Shown here: positions 17,578 to 25,129 of the stretch, in pieces
How the letters are laid out: every line of letters begins with the position of its first letter
How positions within the stretch are numbered: the first letter of the stretch is position 1
From: Candidatus Bilamarchaeum dharawalense
GTDB taxonomy: Archaea; Micrarchaeota; Micrarchaeia; Anstonellales; Bilamarchaeaceae
Reading direction: 5' to 3'
Length of the DNA stretch: 64,000 nucleotides
Assembly: GCA_902386555.1 (NCBI GenBank)
Contig: CABMJJ010000007.1
Coordinates: 161,514 to 225,513 of the forward strand
Program-made: the position numbers and the translations under genes
The notes under the pieces: generated by a model
Databases searched by the model: none
The model's input: only the letters and a program-made list of their open reading frames with translations
What the model was told of the DNA's origin: nothing

Positions 17578-18654
17578 ATGACAAACGAAAATGTATTTGA
17601 AAATGCCGGAAGAGTGCTTTTTACTAGAGATCGTATAAAGAGCCTTGAAAAAGAACTTAACAGTGCCGGCATAAATATGCCTGCGGATTCTTTTGCAGGT
17701 TATATCGGGCTAAACGTCTTGATACTAACCATATTCCTAACCCTGCTTATAGTCCTATACCAACCAACCAGCGAATTGATGGTAAATTTATTCCATTCAT
17801 TTGTACCAGTTCTTGAACCAGTGATTCCGTTGTTGGTTTTAATTGCTTCTTTTATCACTGTTTACCTGGCAACCATGGCATTGGTTTCAAGCTATCTTCT
17901 TATGAAGACAGATAATAGAAGAAACAAACTGGAAGCCATTTTACCAGATTTTCTCAGCCTGGTTGCATCAAATATTAAAGCAGGAATGACATTGGATCAG
18001 GCAATGTGGTATTCAGCCAAACCAGAATTTGGCCTTCTTTCACAGGAAGTAAAGGCATTGATAAAAAGTTCCTATAGCGGAGAAAGTTTGGAAGACACAT
18101 TGGATAGACTGGGAGAAAGATTTGATTCTAAAATATTCAAGAGAACCCTTCTGTTGCTTAAACAGGCAACCGCAACAGGTGGTGAACTTACCGAAGTATT
18201 GGAACGAACATCAGAGGATGTGCGCAACACAATAATAATGAAAAAAGAAATTGCCGCATCATTGGTACTCTACGAGATTTTTGTTTTATTTGCAGCCATA
18301 GTTGGCACCCCATTTTTATTTGCAGTTGCCTCCAAACTGGTGGCCGTATTTGAAAAAATTGCTCCACTTGCCAGTAGTACAGGGGGAGGGTCAACGGCTG
18401 GAGCAGGCGGAGTTTTCACTGTATTCTCAAATATGAAATTTGCTGGACCAGTAATAAGTTCCAGTGATTTCTTTTGGTTTAGTATTCCAACCATATTGGT
18501 TACGGCGTTAATTTCATCATTTATGGTTAGTGTTATAAGAACTGGATCAAAAAGCCAGGGAATGCAGTATTTCCCATTTGTTTTAGTACTTTCCTATCTT
18601 GTATATTGGATAGTTATGAATGTGGTTGAATCCATATTTACATCAATTGGTTAA
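17578..18654 (+). CDS. TadC-like pilus assembly membrane protein (second T2SSF domain)
   Basis: A 358-residue membrane protein with helices at about 40-60, 85-115 and a C-terminal group, and a T2SSF domain in between (LEAILPDFLSLVASNIKAGM, then LLKQATATGGELTEVLERTS). It resembles but is not identical to the product of the preceding gene; the two probably form a heteromeric platform as TadB and TadC do in bacteria. The gene follows after 10 bases with a GGTGG ribosome site. A Gly/Ser-rich loop (SSTGGGSTAGAGG) near 260 is probably exposed. Confidence 0.88.
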   Translation: MTNENVFENAGRVLFTRDRIKSLEKELNSAGINMPADSFAGYIGLNVLILTIFLTLLIVLYQPTSELMVNLFHSFVPVLEPVIPLLVLIASFITVYLATMALVSSYLLMKTDNRRNKLEAILPDFLSLVASNIKAGMTLDQAMWYSAKPEFGLLSQEVKALIKSSYSGESLEDTLDRLGERFDSKIFKRTLLLLKQATATGGELTEVLERTSEDVRNTIIMKKEIAASLVLYEIFVLFAAIVGTPFLFAVASKLVAVFEKIAPLASSTGGGSTAGAGGVFTVFSNMKFAGPVISSSDFFWFSIPTILVTALISSFMVSVIRTGSKSQGMQYFPFVLVLSYLVYWIVMNVVESIFTSIG

Positions 18655-18667
18655 ATGAGGGTTGAAT

Positions 18668-19225
18668 ATGAAATTTGGAAGTAAAAAAGGACAAGCAGTC
18701 ATGGAGTACCTAATTACCTATGGTCTTGCATTATTTGTGATTCTAGTGGTACTTGGTATTTTGGTTGCCGTGGTAATACCAGCACTTAAACCACCAGAAG
18801 AGTGCCAGTTCACTCAACCTGGGTTTAGCTGCAATCAAAGACAGCATGTTATAGTGTCCAGTACTGCAGATGACAGCGTTAGGGTAATACTTTACCTAAC
18901 AAATGACCAGGGAAGCGCTGTAAATGTAACTGGCATATTATGTACCACAAAACCCGCAGGTAATATACAAAAAGCAGATATAACATCGTTTACCGCTGCC
19001 AATGCAAAATTACTTGCATCAGGAGCCGGACAGGTATTTGGTAATGGTACCCTGGTAAGCCAACAGGTACTATGCACCAATGATGCTGGTACTGTTGTTA
19101 CATTAAAGCCAAACTCAAACTTCAAAGGAACGGTTGCAATACTCTACAAGAGAACAGATGACGTTCAGGGTGCACCAACAAGAATGGCAACTGCAGTCCT
19201 AACAGGAACCGTCCAGGAAGAATAA
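18668..19225 (+). CDS. Type IV pilin-like protein with class III signal peptide
   Basis: A 185-residue protein starting MKFGSKKGQAVMEYLITYGL, a clear class III signal: basic leader with KKG just before the hydrophobic helix (residues 8-36), to be cut by a prepilin peptidase before the Q. The rest is a beta-rich domain with two or three cysteine pairs (ECQFTQPGFSCNQ, LCTTKP, VLCTNDAG). It ends the pilus operon and is the likely major subunit. A GAGGG ribosome site precedes ATG 18668. A prepilin peptidase gene is not in the window. Confidence 0.9.
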   Translation: MKFGSKKGQAVMEYLITYGLALFVILVVLGILVAVVIPALKPPEECQFTQPGFSCNQRQHVIVSSTADDSVRVILYLTNDQGSAVNVTGILCTTKPAGNIQKADITSFTAANAKLLASGAGQVFGNGTLVSQQVLCTNDAGTVVTLKPNSNFKGTVAILYKRTDDVQGAPTRMATAVLTGTVQEE

Positions 19226-19249
19226 TTTTTATTTATTTTTTATTTAAAA

Positions 19250-20437
19250 TTAACTCCCGTATTTTTCAGCATGCCCAGTAATATTGAGGATGAGTGGCAC
19301 GATGTCCTTTCCCTTAATATGTCCCAAACCACCCTTGGCACAGTCTATTTCATTGAATTTGCTCACCGAGTCATACCTTTCTCCACCAGAGACTAGAATT
19401 GGGATTTCATGCCCAGAATGAGCCTTTAAACTGCATGGAGTGGAATGATCCCCGGTGATAACAAGATGGGCACCTGATTTCTCTAAAATTGGAATGATCC
19501 TATCTATTTTTTCCAGTGATTTTTTCTTTCCTTCAAAATCACCATCATGACTAAAACTATCGCACATTTTGATATGAAGAAGCAAAAAGTCATAGTTTTG
19601 TATGGCTTTGACTGCAGCATCTGCTTTGGACTTTAGATTGGTGTTCTTATCTCCAGTTGCACCTGGAACCATAATGATATCCATTCCCATAAAACTAGCT
19701 ACTCCACGATAGAGAGCGCCACCAGCGATGCATGCTCCCAAGATCCCAAATCGTTCATAAAAAGATGGAGCACAAGTGTAGTCTCCAGCGCCTCGCAATA
19801 GAATAACATTTGCTTTTTTATCACGCTTTTGGTTTTCCGGTGCCCGAGAGAGAGCATCAATTGCAAGCACAGTAAATTTATTAATAATATCAGCAGTTTT
19901 CCTTGCTTCAGGACTGTTGTCCATGGGTTGACAGTCTTCCAGAAGATCAGAACCATGGGGATCGGTTTGACTAACATTGCTGCTTAATCCTCTACCCCTA
20001 AGAACCAATGCACCCCTATGTTCCACGGAATTTTTAAAAATAATTTCAACATCATCGATTTTCTTTGGCAGGTATTTCACAAGAGAGGCTGCAACTTGAG
20101 TTTCTATTCTGCCAGCCCTGCGATCAGTAACTTTATTGCCATTGAGTGTGGCAAAATTAGCTCTGAAAGCAACATCGCCTTCATTTAATCTGATTCCAAG
20201 ACCAAGGGCTTCAAATGGTCCTCTGCCACAGTAAAATACTGCAGGATCATAACCAAGAATGGCCAGATGAGAAGTGTCACTGCCAGGTATAAGATAGCGT
20301 TTAAGAGGACTTAGCATACCAGTAATACCTTTTTTAGCAAGACGATTGAGATTGGGGATTTTGGCTGCCTGGAGAGGTGTTTTCGGTGTGGGGAGATCTC
20401 CTAAACCATCAATTATGAGTAGAATGGCTTTTTTCAT
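19250..20437 (-). CDS. apgM: Cofactor-independent phosphoglycerate mutase, archaeal type
   Basis: A 395-residue enzyme of the alkaline-phosphatase superfamily, converting 3- to 2-phosphoglycerate in glycolysis and gluconeogenesis. It begins with [11 protein letters not shown] (metal-binding Asp10) and has the nucleophile region [14 protein letters not shown] (Ser near 53-56) and the later metal motifs [17 protein letters not shown] and [21 protein letters not shown]. This combination and the size match archaeal ApgM. It is monocistronic and convergent with the pilin gene over a 24-base T-rich gap. Confidence 0.96.
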   Translation of the reverse strand: MKKAILLIIDGLGDLPTPKTPLQAAKIPNLNRLAKKGITGMLSPLKRYLIPGSDTSHLAILGYDPAVFYCGRGPFEALGLGIRLNEGDVAFRANFATLNGNKVTDRRAGRIETQVAASLVKYLPKKIDDVEIIFKNSVEHRGALVLRGRGLSSNVSQTDPHGSDLLEDCQPMDNSPEARKTADIINKFTVLAIDALSRAPENQKRDKKANVILLRGAGDYTCAPSFYERFGILGACIAGGALYRGVASFMGMDIIMVPGATGDKNTNLKSKADAAVKAIQNYDFLLLHIKMCDSFSHDGDFEGKKKSLEKIDRIIPILEKSGAHLVITGDHSTPCSLKAHSGHEIPILVSGGERYDSVSKFNEIDCAKGGLGHIKGKDIVPLILNITGHAEKYGS

Positions 20438-20540
20438 GAATGAGACTAGTTGGTGAGATATATAAACTTTTTCTGTTGGAACGCAGCTTTAATAAACTCA
20501 ATCTTTAATATAAACTTCCACTATTCCTAATGGGGTATTT

Positions 20541-22577
20541 ATGCAGGTTGATTTGTCTTCGCAAATAGCAGTATTCAATGATTTCTTCACTAATATTTAT
20601 AGACAAAAAATAGACGACCTATTGGCTGTTTACCCCACTCAAAAAAGTATTTACATCAGCTTCGCTGATCTTGAAAAATTTGACCCCGATATGGCAGATG
20701 CACTGGTAAAATCACCAGATTTGATAATTGAAGCAGCAGAAGAGGCGATAAAACAACTTAATCTTTCAGTGGCTGCCGGTACAACTTTTACGCCCCATGT
20801 CCGCTTTAATGAAATGCCATCAGAAAATGCATGGATCGAAGAGATCAGTTCAAAGAATATAAAAGAGCTGGTTGCATTCAAATGCGTTGTAACAAAACGA
20901 GCAGAAGTAATGCACCGAGTGAAAGTGGCCATGTATAGATGCAGTCTATGCGATGCCGAGATGAAGCTTTTTGTTGGAAAGAATTTCACTCCACCGAAAA
21001 GATGCGATAGTTGTAAGAAATTTGCACTCCAGCAGGTGGAAGAGGAAAGCACATTCACAGATATTCAGAGAGCCGAGGTTCAGGAACTCCTTGAAAGAGT
21101 TAGGGGAGGTGCACCTGCAGCCCACATAGAACTTTTACTTGAAGACGATCTTGTAAACAAAATTGCACCCGGTGACAATATTGAAATTGTAGGTATTCTG
21201 CGATTAAAACCACCAATTAAAGCTAGACAAAAACAGGAACTTGTGTACAGCAGATATATCGAGGTTAATAGTGCAAAAAGTCTTAAACGGGATTTTGAAG
21301 AAATTGAAATAACAAAAGAAGATGAAAGAAGACTTAAGGAACTTGCAAAAAATCCCAATATCAATGAGATAATTGCAAAATCTATTGCCCCATCTATTTA
21401 TGGACATACTGAGGTGAAAAAAGCACTTGCTCTTCAGCTTTTCGGTGGAACCCGTGGAAAAACAATGAAGGGCGGAATGCCAATTCGTGATGATATTCAC
21501 GTGCTTCTCATCGGTGACCCAGGTATTGCAAAAAGCCGTTTCCTACAGAGTGTATCTGAAATCGCACCAAAAAGCATTTACGTAAGCGGTAAGAGCGTGT
21601 CTGGTGCTGGTCTTACTGTCTCAGCAGAAAAGGATGAACTGGGAGAGGGGGGCTGGACCCTTAAGGCAGGGGCTCTTGTTCTGGCAAGTGGAGGTACGGC
21701 TCAAATCGACGAATTCGACAAGATAGAAGATGAGGACAGAGCAGCACTCCATGAGGCAATGGAAACACAGACCATATCAGTTGCAAAAGCAGGAATTGTG
21801 GCAAAATTCAGAACAAAAACCTCCATTTTAGCAGCAGCAAATCCCAAACACGGTAGATTTGACCAGACAAAAAACCTATCCGATCAGTTCGATGTTCCAC
21901 CAACATTACTTTCAAGATTTGACCTCATATTCCCAATTGTCGATGTTTTGGATGAAGAAAAGGATACCAAATTGGCAGAGCACATACTTGCTACGCACAT
22001 GGGGAACATTGGGGATGAACCAGACGCTTTTGAAAAGGATATTTTGAGAAAATATATTGCCTATGCAAGAAGAAAGATATTTCCAAAACTAACAACAGCT
22101 GCAGCTCAAAAAATTAAAGAATTCTATGTTGATTTGAGACGCAAGGGAAAGGATACTGGTTCGGTGGCCATTACCCCAAGATACTTGGAAGGATTGGTAC
22201 GACTTGCAGAAGCAAATGCTAAGATGAGGCTAAATGATACGGTTGAAGAAGAAGATGCAGAGACTGCAATTTCTTTGTTTAACTATGTTATGATGCAGAT
22301 CATGACTGACCGGGGCACCGGTAGTTTTGACATTGATGTTGTTGCCACAGGAAAACCAAAATCAGAAAGAGAAAAACTCCAGAAAGCAGATACCATTATG
22401 GATATTATTAGGGAACACCTGCGCAAACACGAAACTGCCGACGTGGAACAGGTAATTTCCGATGCCAAATCCTATGATATAGACGAACCAACGGCAAGAA
22501 GAATATTGGCTGAATTATTAAGAAAGGGAGTTGTTTACGAGAAAGAGTATGGCCACATAAAAATTGTTGGCGAGTAG
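20541..22577 (+). CDS. mcm: Replicative helicase MCM
   Basis: A 678-residue MCM. It has an N-terminal OB/zinc region (CSLCDAEM and CDSCKK, four Cys) and a central AAA+ core with Walker A GDPGIAKSR near 324, Walker B AQIDEFDKIEDEDR near 388, and arginine finger region LLSRFDLIFPI. A C-terminal winged helix (DIDEPTARRILAELLRKGVV) closes it. It unwinds the replication fork as a hexamer. No intein interrupts it. TTTAATATAAAC about 35 bases upstream is the likely TATA box. The presenilin-like gene starts 31 bases after its stop. Confidence 0.98.
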   Translation: MQVDLSSQIAVFNDFFTNIYRQKIDDLLAVYPTQKSIYISFADLEKFDPDMADALVKSPDLIIEAAEEAIKQLNLSVAAGTTFTPHVRFNEMPSENAWIEEISSKNIKELVAFKCVVTKRAEVMHRVKVAMYRCSLCDAEMKLFVGKNFTPPKRCDSCKKFALQQVEEESTFTDIQRAEVQELLERVRGGAPAAHIELLLEDDLVNKIAPGDNIEIVGILRLKPPIKARQKQELVYSRYIEVNSAKSLKRDFEEIEITKEDERRLKELAKNPNINEIIAKSIAPSIYGHTEVKKALALQLFGGTRGKTMKGGMPIRDDIHVLLIGDPGIAKSRFLQSVSEIAPKSIYVSGKSVSGAGLTVSAEKDELGEGGWTLKAGALVLASGGTAQIDEFDKIEDEDRAALHEAMETQTISVAKAGIVAKFRTKTSILAAANPKHGRFDQTKNLSDQFDVPPTLLSRFDLIFPIVDVLDEEKDTKLAEHILATHMGNIGDEPDAFEKDILRKYIAYARRKIFPKLTTAAAQKIKEFYVDLRRKGKDTGSVAITPRYLEGLVRLAEANAKMRLNDTVEEEDAETAISLFNYVMMQIMTDRGTGSFDIDVVATGKPKSEREKLQKADTIMDIIREHLRKHETADVEQVISDAKSYDIDEPTARRILAELLRKGVVYEKEYGHIKIVGE

Positions 22578-22608
22578 AGTTTTAAACCTCCCTTGCGAAT
22601 TATTTGAC

Positions 22609-23448
22609 ATGAGATTATTAGTTTCCATGCTATGTCTTTTCATAATAGCCCAGGTGGTCGGACTCTACACCGGCAATACGATAATCAAGGATATTGATCA
22701 GAATCCCTATGTCAATAGCATGGTTGTCACCAACAATGCTGACGACCCCATGAATGCTGTGTTTTTTATCCTATATATACTTCTTGGGGCAGTGGTGATG
22801 GTTTTACTGATAAGAAAGTTCACCCTATTTCCAATAGTTTTTAGAGCAATGGAATTTCTCATGATCGCCAGTGCAAGTTCCATTGCCATCTATGCCCTAT
22901 TACGAATGGTATTTGACTATGATGTGAGCACTTCGGCAGCCATTATTTTATCATTAATATTTTCTGCACTGCGACTGAAATACCCAGCTTTGAAGAATGC
23001 TGCAGCAATAATGGCAACTGCAGGAGTTGGAACCATATTTGGTGTGTCCCTTGGACTGGTGCCATTGATTCTCTTCCTTATTTTCCTTTCCATCTATGAT
23101 TTCCTGGCAGTCTTCAAAACAAAACATATGGTGGAGATGGCAAATTTTGTTGTTCAGAAGGATTTTGCATTTACAGTAACTGCAAAGGCTCCACCGGAAA
23201 AAATGGGGCAGAAGGAACAGCGAATTGACCTGGGAACCGGAGATATGATTGCACCAGTAATGCTGGAAGTTGCAACCATGGCCTGGAATCCGGTGGCAAC
23301 AGTATTCGTGTTTATCGGAGCAGTTGTTTCCTTTGGTCTTTTCATTGGGTTTGTATACAAGAAGAAGATGGTTTTGCCTGCTCTGCCTCCCATTGTGGCT
23401 GGGATGGTGGTAAGTTTACTGCTGGGAATGCTACTGGGTTTTTATTAA
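22609..23448 (+). CDS. Presenilin-like intramembrane aspartyl protease (PSH family)
   Basis: A 279-residue polytopic membrane protein with about nine hydrophobic segments. It shows the three landmarks of presenilin/signal-peptide-peptidase homologues: YD (Tyr163-Asp164 in LSIYDFLAVFKTKH), G-x-G-D (Gly209-Thr-Gly-Asp212 in IDLGTGDMIAP) and a C-terminal PAL motif (LPALPPIVAG at about 256). Both aspartates are present, so it should be able to cut substrates within the membrane, perhaps signal peptides or membrane anchors. The start is ATG 22609; a longer frame reaching back into mcm is less likely. It overlaps convergent trm5 by four bases. Confidence 0.88.
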   Translation: MRLLVSMLCLFIIAQVVGLYTGNTIIKDIDQNPYVNSMVVTNNADDPMNAVFFILYILLGAVVMVLLIRKFTLFPIVFRAMEFLMIASASSIAIYALLRMVFDYDVSTSAAIILSLIFSALRLKYPALKNAAAIMATAGVGTIFGVSLGLVPLILFLIFLSIYDFLAVFKTKHMVEMANFVVQKDFAFTVTAKAPPEKMGQKEQRIDLGTGDMIAPVMLEVATMAWNPVATVFVFIGAVVSFGLFIGFVYKKKMVLPALPPIVAGMVVSLLLGMLLGFY

Positions 23449-24449
23449 AGTTTTTTCAGATCAAGCACTACTTGAACAATATTTGGTGCATAGGGTCTGA
23501 CAATTCGCATATTCTCAAATTCAATGGCAACTTTTGATTGGGATGCCGCAGTTTGTGCTTTCTCCATTGCTTGCACAAATGGATCTTCAGACTCGGACCA
23601 GGTATAGAAATGGATTATGCCCCCATTTTTTACAGATGCAAAAGCAATGTTCAGGAATTCGTGGCCTGTTTTCGGAAGTGGCATGACCACTCGATCAAAG
23701 TCTTTCCCGCTAAATTTATGTGCATCGCATTCCATTGCTTCCACATTTTTCAGCCTATTCAATTCGATATTTTGACGCATGTAGGAAACTGCAACTGGAT
23801 TGAGTTCAACAGCAACAATCTCAGCATCAGGATGTTTTTTGGCAAAAACAAGAGCAAATGGGCCAACACCAGCGAAAAGCACCAGGATTTTTTCTCCTGG
23901 TCGGATAAGTTCTGCAATGCGGGTGCGCTCATAGGCTAAACGAACAGAAAAATAAACCTTGGCAACATCGAGTTTCATCAAAGCTCCGCTTTCTTTGTAA
24001 ATTGTCTCGGTTTTTTTCTCTCCGGCAATGTGACTGAGTTGCCTTACCCTGAACTCGCCTTCCATGGGGCCAAGTTTTTTTAGAACAGTTTTAACATTCC
24101 TATGGATCTTGAGAACAGTGTCACCAATCTCCAGTTCCTTTGATGTCAAGGCGTCAGGTACTTCAATTATGGCGATGTCTCCGATGATATCAAAGGAAGC
24201 AACAAGATTTTCAAGTTCTTCAGAAGAAAAAATTTTGGAGAGTGCATCTTTTAGTTTTCCGTGTGGTTCAAGTCTTTTTTCTGCCTGAAGTTCAACTATT
24301 TCAAATTTTTTATTTTTCGAAGAGAGAATTGGGAATAAAACAAAATCCCCATCTTTGAGAATGGAGTACTCTAAAGATAGACTATTTTCATCTGCAAGTT
24401 CTTTACGTATTTTTTCAGCCTGTTTTTTTGGAACCTTTAGAAATTTCAT
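23445..24449 (-). CDS. trm5: tRNA (guanine37-N1)-methyltransferase Trm5-type
   Basis: A 334-residue class I methyltransferase. The N-terminal region (FLKVPKKQAEKIRKELADEN) matches the D1 domain of long-form Trm5b. The middle contains the RTRIAELIRPGEKILVLFAG SAM motif I, VAVELNPVAVSYM motif II, and a motif IV region RVVMPLPKTGHEFL. Trm5 methylates N1 of G37 to keep reading frame. The motif IV here reads M-P-L-P where M. jannaschii Trm5, as I recall it, has M-N-L-P; see findings. It lies opposite to the presenilin-like gene. Confidence 0.88.
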   Translation of the reverse strand: MKFLKVPKKQAEKIRKELADENSLSLEYSILKDGDFVLFPILSSKNKKFEIVELQAEKRLEPHGKLKDALSKIFSSEELENLVASFDIIGDIAIIEVPDALTSKELEIGDTVLKIHRNVKTVLKKLGPMEGEFRVRQLSHIAGEKKTETIYKESGALMKLDVAKVYFSVRLAYERTRIAELIRPGEKILVLFAGVGPFALVFAKKHPDAEIVAVELNPVAVSYMRQNIELNRLKNVEAMECDAHKFSGKDFDRVVMPLPKTGHEFLNIAFASVKNGGIIHFYTWSESEDPFVQAMEKAQTAASQSKVAIEFENMRIVRPYAPNIVQVVLDLKKL

Positions 24450-24463
24450 GATGTTCTCCTTTA

Positions 24464-24503
24464 TTACAAATTGACTTTTTGTAACACTATTTTAAAATGT
24501 TAC
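24464..24503. promoter_or_regulatory. Two overlapping inverted repeats in a divergent promoter region
   Basis: Between trm5 and the gene at 24539 lie TTACAAA (24464-24470) with its inverse TTTGTAA (24478-24484), and GTAACA (24481-24486) with its inverse TGTTAC (24498-24503). The two pairs overlap, as in an operator with several half-sites. TTATATATA at about 24507-24515 is probably the TATA box of the rightward gene. Regulator unknown. Confidence 0.4.
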
Positions 24504-24538
24504 TTGTTATATATAGAATACAAAAATGGTGACTTTAA

Positions 24539-25129
24539 ATGGCAACAAATAGAAGATTAGTTGGAGGACTAGTCGTGGCTATGGGTGCTGCGGCTATTTT
24601 CGGATATCAAGCTCACTCGGCAAAAGGCGAATTGGAAAGATTAAAATCAGCTGTAGCCAGCGAGGCAATAAGAACCGCAGCTACTGCGAAAGTTCATGAT
24701 AAACTTGGAGAAACCACACTAATGCTTCCACGATGTTCTGAAGGTCAGGACCAGATTGACACTGAAATGATGAGTATACCTCTAGTACTTGAAGCAGACG
24801 GAACAATACGCAGTGTTCCTAGCTTGCAAGATGGAGTGATTACCATCAAGGTTACCACCTGTGTTGATGATCAGGGAGTTGCAATAGCAGTGACTCCAGT
24901 TATGATGGATGTGGCATCAAATCTAGCAAGACTTTCTGGTAAAGCAGATGCAATGAGCTATGTTGGCCAGGCAAAAACAGAATCAGAAGGAGGGTTTGAG
25001 GGTTGCGAACCACCCCCTGAACCAGACAACTGTCAGCCAATTCCAAACAAGGGGAATGAGATCGATCGAGGCACTGTGATGCCAAAGTACACCCCACCAG
25101 TTAAAAGAGATGGTGAAATCCAAATCTAG
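24539..25129 (+). CDS. Membrane-anchored or secreted orphan protein
   Basis: A 196-residue protein. It begins with a basic leader and one hydrophobic segment (LVGGLVVAMGAAAIFGYQA, about 7-25), then a short charged helix and a soluble domain with a few cysteines (LPRCSEGQ, VTTCVD, GCEPPPEPDNCQPIP). The end is Pro-rich. The anchor style resembles the membrane proteins of the kinase locus at the start of the window. I recognise no family. The TATA box is 25-30 bases before the ATG and no ribosome site is visible, suggesting a leaderless mRNA. It meets leuS end to end. Confidence 0.6.
   Translation: MATNRRLVGGLVVAMGAAAIFGYQAHSAKGELERLKSAVASEAIRTAATAKVHDKLGETTLMLPRCSEGQDQIDTEMMSIPLVLEADGTIRSVPSLQDGVITIKVTTCVDDQGVAIAVTPVMMDVASNLARLSGKADAMSYVGQAKTESEGGFEGCEPPPEPDNCQPIPNKGNEIDRGTVMPKYTPPVKRDGEIQI

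Noticed and set aside
13698..18654. Archaellum (arl/fla) operon
   Set aside because: ArlH and the other archaellum accessory genes are absent, and two platform proteins occur instead of one ArlJ, so a Tad-like pilus is the better call.
20541..22577. Intein in MCM
   Set aside because: The length and motif spacing are regular, and no C-terminal HN-S/C junction is visible.
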